Assembly: GCA_949296245.1 (NCBI GenBank)
Contig: CASFNW010000008.1
Location: 18,376 to 82,375, forward strand
Source of the DNA: an uncultured bacterium
GTDB lineage: Bacteria > Cyanobacteriota > Vampirovibrionia > Gastranaerophilales > Gastranaerophilaceae
Direction of reading: 5' to 3'
Length of the DNA: 64,000 nt
This document shows, piece after piece, positions 56,238 to 64,000 of the stretch; positions within the stretch are counted from its first letter, which is position 1; each line of letters opens with the position of its first letter. Under the pieces are notes generated by a model. The model ran no database searches, was not told where the DNA came from, and saw only the letters and a list, made by a program, of their open reading frames with translations. The position numbers and the translations under genes are program-made.

Positions 56238-58565
56238 ATGTTTTCTTTTCTGAAAAATTTCGGTCAAAACAAAACTATTGTAGAGAATTTTGACAAACAA
56301 ATTAACGAAGCATATAAAAAACTAAAAAAATTCTATGAATTTGATTTAATATCAGAAGACAGAAAAGAATACCTTAAAAATCTCATAGAAAAAAACGGTT
56401 ATCTGCCTTATCCATATATCAAAGCACTGCATGAACTGACTCCCGCAGAGGTTTTATTTGGTCTTGAAATTAAATGGTCAAAAAACAATGTATTTGATAT
56501 TGAAAAAGGTATTTTTAACTTTGAAAATACAAATATTTCACCTGCCCAAAGAGCCGGTTTTAAAAACGGAGACTGGATAAAAAAAGAACAGCACAACATA
56601 AAACTCATAAACCTTGCAGGACTCGGGAATGGTAACGAAACACAGGAAACTGGCAAACTCATTGACTGGCTCAGGCAGGTTTTGATTTTGCCTTCGGGAT
56701 TGCCGGATAAAGGTGTACTTTCAACAACTGTTTATCTGATACCTTTTCACCCGAGAGAATTTGGCTGTGCATACCTGCCGACAAGCACAGAAGTAAGTCC
56801 TAACCTTGAGGATAAAGAAATAACAAAAAATATCGGACTGGACACAAAACAGCAGGTGCAGCTGTTTGTAAAACTGGCGCAGCTTGCCGGACACTGCGTT
56901 ATTTATGATGTGCTTCCTCAGACAGGAAGATTCTCAAAAATGGTGCTGGCAGACCCCTCTATTGCAAGATGGTTTGATGTAAACAGTCTTATTTCAAAGA
57001 TTGAAAAAGAAGCTGATATTGCAGCAGAACAGCTAAAAGATGATTTTGACTCCGAAGATGTGGAAATAGTCAGAGATATATACAAAGCAACTCTGAAAAA
57101 AGGCTCAAGCGACCTTGCGGAACATTATCAGGCTGTTTATGACCGATTTGAAGAAATTATACAGCCTAAGAAAAAAGAATTTTCCGACTTCATGATGACA
57201 AAGCAGGAGCAGATAAATATCCATAAAAGAGCACGTGATATTATTGCAAAGATAAATGATTTTAATCCTGCTGATAAAACAGAAGAGAATGACATTAAAA
57301 AACAGGGCGAGACAATTCAAGAACTAATAAAAGAAGGCCTTTGGCCCGCACCCGGCGGTGCATGGTGTTCTGCAGGAACTCCGGTGTTTGATAGAATGGC
57401 TGAAACAGGCGACTATCCTGTATTTAAACACTATGATTACAAAGATGAAGATGTTACGGATTTTGCAAATCTCGACTGCCAAACTCCATACTACTTTGTT
57501 TATCTGGAATCCGGTGAATACAACCAGCATGTCATAGATGTGTATATCGAATACCTTAAGAAACTTCAAAAAGATTACAATTTTGACGGTTTCAGGGTAG
57601 ATCATATTGACCATATTGTGGACAATGTATCGGAAAAAGAAGGAAAGCCAATAAGTTACAGAGCACCCAGATATGTACTCGGGTTGGCTAATAAAGCACT
57701 AAAAGAGCAGGTAAGCCATTTTGCCACGCTTGCTGAGTATATGCTCTGGGATAAATTCTATAAAGAGTATCACAAAGATATGGCATTTGATATTCTATGG
57801 GGAAATGACATAATCTCACAGTTCAGTAAAACTCCCCAGGAAATCGTTTCTGATAACAGAGATTTGGAACAATACAATACGGAAAATACAGATGCCCAAA
57901 CAGGAGCTCTGTCTATATTAAAAAGTTACAACAACCAAGACGGAGAATTTCGCGCAATAGACCAGTATCCGGGGCAATTAGGCGAAGACGGTGCAATGTT
58001 TAAATGGTTTAAATACAAATTTTTACCGGGCGGAAAAAACGCACAAAGACCCGTTATGTTTATAGACGGAGATGAATCATTTACAAAAAAAGGAATAGAA
58101 CGAGTAATCGGCTCAGAAATTTCAATGCCAAGAGAAAATAATCAAAAATTCTTTAATAAATTTAATGCAATTAATAAACTCGCACTCGAAAATGTGCTGA
58201 CAAGAGAAGGCGAAGCAGAAATTATCACACAGGATGACGATGGCTTCACAAGCTGGATGATATCAAAAAATCCTTTGAAAGAATCTCTGCTTATAGCAGC
58301 AAACTATAATGCTCCTACAGAAAAAATCACAGAGACTCAAGATGACGGGTATTCAAATACATATATAAAAGAAGGAAAGTCCGTATTTGATAAAACAATC
58401 AATCTTCCCTGTGATTATACAATAGTTGCTGAATATGTGTATAAAGAATCAGAAAAAGACGAAAAATGCTCTTTTGAAGAGATAAAATTTGAATCTCCGG
58501 AAATATCTCTGCATTTTGGCGAATTAAAACCGTCAGAATTCAAAATTTATAAAATAAAAAAATAA
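56238..58565 (+). CDS. Alpha-amylase-superfamily (GH13-like) glycoside hydrolase or glucanotransferase
   Basis: 775 residues, no signal peptide. GH13-like motifs: VIYDVLPQTGRFSKM resembling region I, FDGFRVDHIDHIVD with nucleophile Asp455 (region II), Glu500 in LAEYMLW (region III) and FIDGDES with Asp610/612 near region IV. A long helical insertion spans about 250-345 (AAEQLKDDFDSEDVEIVRDI onward) between regions I and II. It may act on intracellular glycogen or maltodextrin. AGGAGG lies 6 nt before the ATG. Specificity is uncertain. Confidence 0.75.
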   Translation: MFSFLKNFGQNKTIVENFDKQINEAYKKLKKFYEFDLISEDRKEYLKNLIEKNGYLPYPYIKALHELTPAEVLFGLEIKWSKNNVFDIEKGIFNFENTNISPAQRAGFKNGDWIKKEQHNIKLINLAGLGNGNETQETGKLIDWLRQVLILPSGLPDKGVLSTTVYLIPFHPREFGCAYLPTSTEVSPNLEDKEITKNIGLDTKQQVQLFVKLAQLAGHCVIYDVLPQTGRFSKMVLADPSIARWFDVNSLISKIEKEADIAAEQLKDDFDSEDVEIVRDIYKATLKKGSSDLAEHYQAVYDRFEEIIQPKKKEFSDFMMTKQEQINIHKRARDIIAKINDFNPADKTEENDIKKQGETIQELIKEGLWPAPGGAWCSAGTPVFDRMAETGDYPVFKHYDYKDEDVTDFANLDCQTPYYFVYLESGEYNQHVIDVYIEYLKKLQKDYNFDGFRVDHIDHIVDNVSEKEGKPISYRAPRYVLGLANKALKEQVSHFATLAEYMLWDKFYKEYHKDMAFDILWGNDIISQFSKTPQEIVSDNRDLEQYNTENTDAQTGALSILKSYNNQDGEFRAIDQYPGQLGEDGAMFKWFKYKFLPGGKNAQRPVMFIDGDESFTKKGIERVIGSEISMPRENNQKFFNKFNAINKLALENVLTREGEAEIITQDDDGFTSWMISKNPLKESLLIAANYNAPTEKITETQDDGYSNTYIKEGKSVFDKTINLPCDYTIVAEYVYKESEKDEKCSFEEIKFESPEISLHFGELKPSEFKIYKIKK

Positions 58566-58689
58566 ATGTAAATAATACACCCGAAACAGATGCTATTGTT
58601 AACAAATATTACGCAGATTAAAATCATGCAAACCATGATGGGAAGCGCATCTTCATGATTGTAAAAAAAACGTTACGTTTTTGTTTTCA

Positions 58690-58808
58690 AAAACAACTTC
58701 ACAAAATAGTTTTGCAATGGTTAAATAATATTATTGAATAGGTAAATTTATTGGGAGGAGATTTGGACGATTTCCAAATCTAAAAGCCGGCAATTGTCCG
58801 GCTTTTTT
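58690..58808 (+). ncRNA. Candidate small RNA ending in a strong terminator
   Basis: The segment contains GGGAGGAG, a hairpin GATTTGGA-N5-TCCAAATC and then the terminator AAAAGCCGG/CCGGCTTTTTT (58782-58808). A TTG-started six-codon frame (MDDFQI) follows the GGGAGGAG, but a regulatory RNA is as likely. The 5' end is a guess. Confidence 0.35.
58782..58808 (+). terminator. Intrinsic terminator in the GH13-ssb gap
   Basis: AAAAGCCGG and CCGGCTTTTTT around a short loop, with a T run downstream. Confidence 0.85.
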
Positions 58809-59000
58809 ATATATCTAAAATTTTTTATTCTTTATATTTAATTTTTAAGTATTCGATGTTCCTGTAAGAATATACTGAATATTATTAGAAAAACAATACA
58901 ATAACTTAACAATTGTATTAACAAAATTAGCAATAATTATATTTTTTAAATATAATGACATGTAATTATTTAGTATAAAGTTTCGAAAAAGGAAAATTTA

Positions 59001-59333
59001 ATGATAAATTCAGTCGTATTAGTTGGCAGAGCAGGACAGGATCCTGAGATGAAATATTTTGAATCCGGCAAAGTTAAAACAACATTTTCTATTGCCGTAA
59101 ACAGATGGGATTCAAAAACAAAAGCCGAAGTAACAGACTGGTTTAATATAGAATTATGGGATAAACTTGCTGAAATTGCAGGTGAATATGTAAAAAAAGG
59201 CAAGCTTGTTGCAATAGATGGCAGATTGGCTTCCAGCAAATGGAATGATGCCTCAGGTGCACAAAAAGAAAGATTTTTTGTAAGAGCATCTAATCTGAGA
59301 TTGTTATCAGCAGGAAAAGCCGACCAGCAATAA
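59001..59333 (+). CDS. ssb: Single-stranded DNA-binding protein, short form
   Basis: OB-fold protein of 110 residues: INSVVLVGRAGQDPEMKYFE at the start, TTFSIAVNRWDSK and DWFNIELWDKLAEIAGEYVKKGKLVAIDGRL are conserved SSB segments. It ends about where the OB fold ends, with SAGKADQQ, so the acidic C-terminal tip that recruits partner proteins is missing. AAAGGAAAA lies before the ATG. It may be a secondary SSB or a natural variant. Confidence 0.92.
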   Translation: MINSVVLVGRAGQDPEMKYFESGKVKTTFSIAVNRWDSKTKAEVTDWFNIELWDKLAEIAGEYVKKGKLVAIDGRLASSKWNDASGAQKERFFVRASNLRLLSAGKADQQ

Positions 59334-59362
59334 AATTATTTCTATATAGTCAGGGATAGAAT

Positions 59363-60667
59363 ATGTTTATATCAAACAATATAGGTATTATAGCTGATGA
59401 TTTAACGGGAGCTGATGATACTGCATTGCAGTTTCATTTGAGAGGTGCAAATACACAGATTCTTCTTGATTATTCGTATATGCCTGAAAATAAAGTAAGT
59501 ACTCAGGTATGGGCGATACCGACAGAAACAAGAAACACTGATGCACACACTGCTTACGAAAAAGTGAAACAGGCAGCCAAAATCCTTTCTGAAGATTTAA
59601 ATGTTGAATACTTTTATAAAAAAATAGACTCTACTATAAGGGGACATATTGCAGTAGAAGCACTGGGTGTTCTTGATGCATTGGAATGGGATGCTGCTGT
59701 TATCATTCCTGCATTCCCTCAAGAAGGAAGAACAACAATAGGCGGTTACCATCTTTTAAAAGGTATACCTATTGAAAGGACTGAATATGCAAGAGACCCG
59801 AGATTTCCTATTTATGAATCTCATATACCTACTGTACTGCGCTCAGAACTTCAAAATGAGCAAGATGAGCTTGTTGATTTGATTGAGCTAAGAACAGTAA
59901 TAAAAGGCGCAGGGCCTATTCTAAAAAAAATGAATGAAATGATAGAGCGCGGCGTAAAACTGATTGTTGTGGACGCAATATCTGTAACAGATATAGAGCA
60001 GGCAGTGCTTGCTATGGAAAAAAGTTCCTATAAAATACTTCCATGCGGTTCTGCAGGATGTGCACAGGTTCTGGGCAATATATGGCTGCCGGAGCTTGAA
60101 AATCATCAGGTAGAAAAAACAATTTCAACTATGCCAAAGCTGATTGTTTCAGGCAGTGCAACTCAGTGTACTGCAGCACAGATTCAAAAACTACAGGATG
60201 ATGATGATATTGAAAATACTTACTTTATTGACTTGAAGATGGAAGATATTTTAGAAGGTGTTAATGACGATATTATAAAAAGAGTATCCGAAAATCTTGT
60301 AAAAGATAATGTTGTTGTAGTCCATACATCAAATCTGATAGTTGATTCTCCTGTGATTTCCCAAATCCTTTTTGAAAATGAACTGTCAAAAAATCAATTT
60401 ATTTCAAAAATCGGAGAATACCTTGCTTGTCTTACAAAAAAAGTTCTGTTTAACAGAGATGCTATTTTGATTACTATAGGCGGAGAAACATCTTTTAAAT
60501 GTTGTAAAGCGATAAACAGCAACAGTTTGCAAATGATAGATGCAATTTGTCCGGCAATACCGCTTTGTATGGATACAAAAGCCCAATGGATAGTTACAAA
60601 ATCGGGAAATCTCGGTAATTCCAATACTTTAATAGATATAATAAAATATTTTGAGCAGCATGAATAA
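59363..60667 (+). CDS. Four-carbon acid sugar kinase (DUF1537 family)
   Basis: 434 residues. The N-terminal part has IGIIADDLTGADDTALQF, the family substrate-binding start, and KKIDSTIRGHIAVE; the C-terminal nucleotide-binding domain has ILITIGGETSFKC. Family members phosphorylate D-threonate, erythronate or related acids. Overlap of 8 bp with a pdxA-like gene matches the known DtnK-PdxA2 pair of D-threonate catabolism. AGGGA precedes the ATG. Confidence 0.85.
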   Translation: MFISNNIGIIADDLTGADDTALQFHLRGANTQILLDYSYMPENKVSTQVWAIPTETRNTDAHTAYEKVKQAAKILSEDLNVEYFYKKIDSTIRGHIAVEALGVLDALEWDAAVIIPAFPQEGRTTIGGYHLLKGIPIERTEYARDPRFPIYESHIPTVLRSELQNEQDELVDLIELRTVIKGAGPILKKMNEMIERGVKLIVVDAISVTDIEQAVLAMEKSSYKILPCGSAGCAQVLGNIWLPELENHQVEKTISTMPKLIVSGSATQCTAAQIQKLQDDDDIENTYFIDLKMEDILEGVNDDIIKRVSENLVKDNVVVVHTSNLIVDSPVISQILFENELSKNQFISKIGEYLACLTKKVLFNRDAILITIGGETSFKCCKAINSNSLQMIDAICPAIPLCMDTKAQWIVTKSGNLGNSNTLIDIIKYFEQHE

Positions 60668-61595
60668 AAAAATTGCAATCACAACAGGTGATTTTAACGG
60701 AATAGGACCGGAAATTATAACAAAAGCGCTAAATAAATTAATGCTCCCCAAAAACAGAGTTGTTATAATAGGGTCTAAAAAACTTTTTAACAACCTGAAG
60801 AAAGATTATGAATTTGTTGAAATCCCTTATAATGATTCAATGCTTTCTACCGGTAATGAAACAGCGGAGGCTGGCGAATTTTCTTTCCAATGCCTTATAA
60901 AAGCCTGTGAAATGGTTCAAAATGGCGATGTGCAGTCAATTGTCACAGCTCCTGTATCGAAAAATGCAATGCATCTTGCAGGGCACAATTTCTCCGGGCA
61001 AACTGAAGTATTAGAAAAACTGCTTGCAAACCCGAACAAAGATGAAAAGGCAGAAATGCTCTTTGTTTCAAAGGATTTTAGGGTACTGCTTTTGACAAGA
61101 CATTTGCCTTTAAAAGATGTAAAAATCACAAAAGAACTGCTTATTGAAAAAATACAGAGGATAAACAGAGTATTGATTCATGATTTTGGAATTAATAAAC
61201 CCCAAATTGCACTTTGTTCTCTTAACCCTCATGCCGGCGAAAACGGAATACTTGGCAGAGAAGAAACAGAAGAATTTTATCCCGCAATAGAGATTTTAAG
61301 ACAAAAAAATATAGATGTAAGCGACCCGAAACCTTCGGATACTCTATTTGCAAAAGCAGCAAAAGCATATACAAAAGGTGAAAAGCAGCCATATGATGTG
61401 TACTGTGCCTGCTACCATGATCAGGGTCTTATCCCGATAAAGGTTCTGGCAATAGATAATACAGTAAACATGACAGCAGGACTCAGCATTATAAGGACTT
61501 CGCCGGCTCATGGCACTGCTTATGATATTGCGGGGAAAAATATTGCAGATGAAAGCAGCATGATTTGTGCAATAGAACAGGCAATAATGATTTAA
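60660..61595 (+). CDS. PdxA/PdxA2-like 4-phospho acid dehydrogenase
   Basis: 311 residues with PdxA motifs: TTGDFNGIGPEI, TAPVSKNAMHLAGHNFSGQT, LNPHAGENGILGREE and CYHDQGLIPIKVLAIDNTVN with metal-binding His, then TSPAHGTAYDIAGKN. Because the gene overlaps the DUF1537 kinase, 4-phospho-D-threonate (or 4-phospho-erythronate) dehydrogenase is likelier than pyridoxine synthesis. ATG at 60660 overlaps the kinase stop. Confidence 0.85.
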   Translation: MNKKIAITTGDFNGIGPEIITKALNKLMLPKNRVVIIGSKKLFNNLKKDYEFVEIPYNDSMLSTGNETAEAGEFSFQCLIKACEMVQNGDVQSIVTAPVSKNAMHLAGHNFSGQTEVLEKLLANPNKDEKAEMLFVSKDFRVLLLTRHLPLKDVKITKELLIEKIQRINRVLIHDFGINKPQIALCSLNPHAGENGILGREETEEFYPAIEILRQKNIDVSDPKPSDTLFAKAAKAYTKGEKQPYDVYCACYHDQGLIPIKVLAIDNTVNMTAGLSIIRTSPAHGTAYDIAGKNIADESSMICAIEQAIMI

Positions 61596-61600
61596 AATTA

Positions 61601-62188
61601 TTACCTGGCGTAAATATCTTCTTTTTTTACAGAAAAATCTTGCGCATTGTAGTCTTTTAAATACTCCAACACTGCTTCCGGTGTGTCTGCAACATAGTAT
61701 AAATTTTGTGCTTTTTTATTTGCAAATTTTTGTTCAATTATGTCATCAAAAAACTTCAAAAGGTTATTATAAAATCCATTTGTATTAAGTATTACAATTG
61801 CTTTTTGGTTATACCCGAGCTGTTTTTGAACAATCATTTCGCTTAATTCTTCAAGCGTTCCAAAACCGCCCGGTAAAGCTATCAAAGCGTCTGACATTTC
61901 ATCCATTTTGGCTTTTCTGCTTCTCATACAGGGAGTTACATAAAATTCATCACAATAATCAGAGTAAACATCAAGCTCTCGTAATTTTTCGGGCATAATG
62001 CCAATAAGTCTTTTCCCTCCTGCTTTTACTTCTTTTGCACACGCCCACATAAGCCCCAGACAGCTTCCTCCGTAAACCATATTCATGTCATTTTGTGAAA
62101 GTAGTTGCCCGAGTTTTTCAGCTTCTTTGTAATATGATTTATCTAAAAAATCGCAGGAAGAAGCAAATACACATACATTGTCAATCAT
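61601..62188 (-). CDS. LOG-family phosphoribohydrolase
   Basis: 195 residues of the TIGR00730/LOG type that hydrolyses nucleotide 5'-monophosphates to free base and ribose phosphate. The PGGFGTLEEL motif near residue 110 and CMRSRKAKMDE before it are diagnostic, with YGGSCLGLMWACAKE at about 39. It is convergent with the PdxA-like gene (5 bp apart). AAAGGGA lies before the ATG. Confidence 0.9.
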   Translation of the reverse strand: MIDNVCVFASSCDFLDKSYYKEAEKLGQLLSQNDMNMVYGGSCLGLMWACAKEVKAGGKRLIGIMPEKLRELDVYSDYCDEFYVTPCMRSRKAKMDEMSDALIALPGGFGTLEELSEMIVQKQLGYNQKAIVILNTNGFYNNLLKFFDDIIEQKFANKKAQNLYYVADTPEAVLEYLKDYNAQDFSVKKEDIYAR

Positions 62189-62241
62189 TAATATTCCCTT
62201 TAAAATATTTTATATAATCATATCATAAATGGATGTCCGCA

Positions 62242-63684
62242 ATGGATAAAAAGCTTCAAAAGAATATTTATTATTTTGCAGTTTTCATAATCATTATTTG
62301 TGCAGTATTATTAAGAATTTTGTTTTATTCTTACGAAAGACCTTTCTGGAATGATGAATCCGCACTGGCTATAAATCTTATAAATCGTACTTTTAGCGGG
62401 TTATGGCTGCCTCTTGACCATGAACAAATTACACCGCCTTTATACTCGTGTTTTTGCAAATTGTGTTCATTTTTTATACAGAATAAAGAATACGCTTTTC
62501 GCCTTCCCTCTTTATTATTTGGATTGACGTCCGTACCTTTATTTTTCTTGCTTGTTGTTAAGGTTATAAAAAACTATGCCGGCAGATTGTTCGCTTTAAT
62601 GCTTTTTGCTTTTAATTATCAGCTTATATATTATTCTCAGGAGCTTAAACAGTACAGCTGTGATGTATTTATGTTTCTGGCAATATTGTTTTCTTATTTT
62701 TATATTAATAAAGAAAATAATGATATCAAAAAGATTTTAGCTCTCAGTGTGTTTTATTCAGTTTCGTTCTGGTTTTCTTATACAGCAGTCTTCGCTGTGT
62801 TTGTACTGGGGCTACTGTGCTTAAAACATGCCAGAAAAACGATTATTTCTTTATTTTCACTGCCGTTTATTTCCGGATTAATGCTTATTTTTTACACACA
62901 TAAACTGCATACTGATTCTGCACTGAATGAATTCTGGTCGCAAGGATACATTGCGTTTAATTTTTCTAATTTGAAAAATATAGTCGATACAAATTTTTTG
63001 TTTTATTTTGAAAATTTTCCTTCTAAATTTTTAATAATTACTCTTTTTATAATCGGGCTTTTGTGCTTTTTTAAAAATTTAAAAAATAAAGAATCTTTGA
63101 TTATTCTAAGTCCGTTTGCCTTTGCTATATTACTTTCTTACACCAGTATTTATCCGCTGTATTTAAGAGCGGCAATACACATTTTACCTTTATTTTTTAT
63201 AATTATGGCAAAAGCTTTTGACTGTTTAAAAATTAAAAATATAGCTTTACTTTATTTTATCTCGGCGTTTATATTTGCACACTTTTGGGTATGCACTTTT
63301 AAAACGGATTATACAAAGATAGTAAAAAAACAGTATTATGCGGAAAATACAAAAGAGATTTTAGAAATTTTTGTAAAACAATCAAATGTAAATGATATAC
63401 TGATTGTGCCTTATTTGACCGCAATAAACTTTGAATATTATAAACGATTTGTTGATATAGCCAATCAAGAGATTTATATATTGAAAAAGCCTTTGTATGA
63501 ATTTGAAGAAATAAAAAAAGTATATGATATGCTTCCTGAAAAACACACATATTACATTTTATTTACACACAGCGCTGACAAACCTCTTGTGTTCAAAAAT
63601 CTCTATATGTACGCACAAGAACATAACGGAGCTACAATTTATTCTGATAAAAATTATAATGCTTTAATCAGATTTGAAAAATAG
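62242..63684 (+). CDS. Membrane GT-C glycosyltransferase (GT39/ArnT-like)
   Basis: About 480 residues and a dozen membrane helices. The first loop has RPFWNDESALAINLINR, the acidic Asp-Glu motif of dolichol/undecaprenyl-phosphate-sugar transferases, and DHEQITPPLYSCFCKL after it. C-terminal soluble domain of about 100 residues. It probably transfers a sugar from a lipid carrier to an envelope acceptor. TATAAT at 62213-62218 lies 14 nt before the ATG at 62233, and no Shine-Dalgarno fits, so 62233 or 62242 may be the start. Confidence 0.8.
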   Translation: MDKKLQKNIYYFAVFIIIICAVLLRILFYSYERPFWNDESALAINLINRTFSGLWLPLDHEQITPPLYSCFCKLCSFFIQNKEYAFRLPSLLFGLTSVPLFFLLVVKVIKNYAGRLFALMLFAFNYQLIYYSQELKQYSCDVFMFLAILFSYFYINKENNDIKKILALSVFYSVSFWFSYTAVFAVFVLGLLCLKHARKTIISLFSLPFISGLMLIFYTHKLHTDSALNEFWSQGYIAFNFSNLKNIVDTNFLFYFENFPSKFLIITLFIIGLLCFFKNLKNKESLIILSPFAFAILLSYTSIYPLYLRAAIHILPLFFIIMAKAFDCLKIKNIALLYFISAFIFAHFWVCTFKTDYTKIVKKQYYAENTKEILEIFVKQSNVNDILIVPYLTAINFEYYKRFVDIANQEIYILKKPLYEFEEIKKVYDMLPEKHTYYILFTHSADKPLVFKNLYMYAQEHNGATIYSDKNYNALIRFEK

Positions 63685-63958
63685 TTGTCTGAGGCGGCCT
63701 CACTTGTACCCGAGGGCATCCTGATGCGTACGGCGCACCTGCGGTTTGCCTGCGCCTCAAGCTAGGAGTGGTACACACTCTGCCGAATAAATATGCCAGT
63801 GGCATATTTGCGAGAGGTAGCAAGTGACGCCACCAGGTAGGGGCATAACATCAGGCTTCGCTCTAGCTCAGCCGATGTTGCAGCCAGTCTAGCATTTTAC
63901 GACTCTGCCGAATAAAATATGACTAAATGTCATATTTTATGAGAGGTAGACCCCATGC
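63685..63958. repeat. Long copy of the modular repeat with nested hairpins
   Basis: Same ordered blocks as 34391-34475, but separated by inserts of about 62, 44, 49 and 48 bp. Two inserts (63777-63820 and 63902-63949) share ends ACTCTGCCGAATAAA and GAGAGGTAG and carry perfect stems of unrelated sequence. No gene is evident; the region extends to the window end, where GGGAAA/TTTCCC forms another hairpin near 63982-64000. Confidence 0.88.
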
Positions 63959-64000
63959 ACCGTCTTGAAATCTGACGTTCGGGAAAAGCGTGGTTTCCCC

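Larger units (their letters stand above)
58566..59000. other. 435-bp intergenic region with possible small RNA or tiny ORF
   Basis: After the GH13 gene the DNA holds a terminator-ended unit at about 58690-58808 described separately, then 190 bp of AT-rich sequence carrying the ssb promoter region. No larger gene is evident. Confidence 0.5.

Overview
The window is about 64 kb of AT-rich bacterial chromosome, densely packed with genes on both strands. Gene content points to a diderm, fermentative bacterium. LpxB, LpxI, LptA and LptC imply lipopolysaccharide, HydE implies [FeFe]-hydrogenase, and no photosynthesis or respiration genes are visible. The mixture of an AMIN-like secreted protein and many short secreted or unknown proteins, some with N-terminal SFG / SFKG-type motifs, resembles the non-photosynthetic cyanobacterial sister group (Candidatus Melainabacteria / Gastranaerophilales). 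That placement is an inference from memory of such proteins, not a computed phylogeny.

Layout. 0-7 kb: wecB (cut by the window edge), surE, pyrG, gatC, three unknown genes and rimO. 7-9.4 kb: tRNA-Asn with a 208-bp tandem repeat copied from its 3' end, a 21-codon ORF, a lipoprotein and hairpin-rich DNA. 9.4-14.6 kb: mutS2, then the rpmG / tRNA-Trp / secE / nusG / rplK / rplA cluster with two candidate L1-type leader structures. 14.8-20.4 kb: lone receiver domain, aroA, dicarboxylate symporter, a 50-codon small ORF and dnaK. 20.6-29.5 kb: queF, a split chromate-type transporter, lpxB, lpxI, a Xer recombinase, a PfkB kinase, two unknown genes, lptA and lptC. 29.6-34.9 kb: a RelA/SpoT-like protein with an adjacent small ORF, hydE, mnmA, a glycine-rich membrane-anchored protein and a parvulin. 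35-45.8 kb: repeats, pepP, a SpoU methyltransferase, secD-secF, an HTH/zinc-ribbon protein, the AMIN-like protein, a patatin and a NfeD/SPFH operon. 45.9-53.9 kb: mostly surface or unknown proteins, a radical SAM enzyme and metX-metW. 54-63.7 kb: transketolase, a GH13-like enzyme, ssb, a four-carbon acid sugar kinase with a PdxA2-like dehydrogenase, a LOG-family protein and a membrane glycosyltransferase. The window ends in a modular repeat.

Three patterns stand out. First, at least seven genes have a TATAAT-like -10 box ending 6-7 nt before the start codon and no Shine-Dalgarno sequence, which suggests leaderless mRNAs next to ordinary SD-led genes. Second, there are several families of non-coding hairpin repeats. 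One family supplies the last codons of metW, and another carries nested hairpins whose stems differ in sequence but stay self-complementary. Third, a RelA/SpoT-fold protein of unusual architecture sits 26 nt upstream of a small unknown gene, a possible alarmone-synthetase toxin or effector pair. All functional calls rest on motif recognition by eye; no database search was run.
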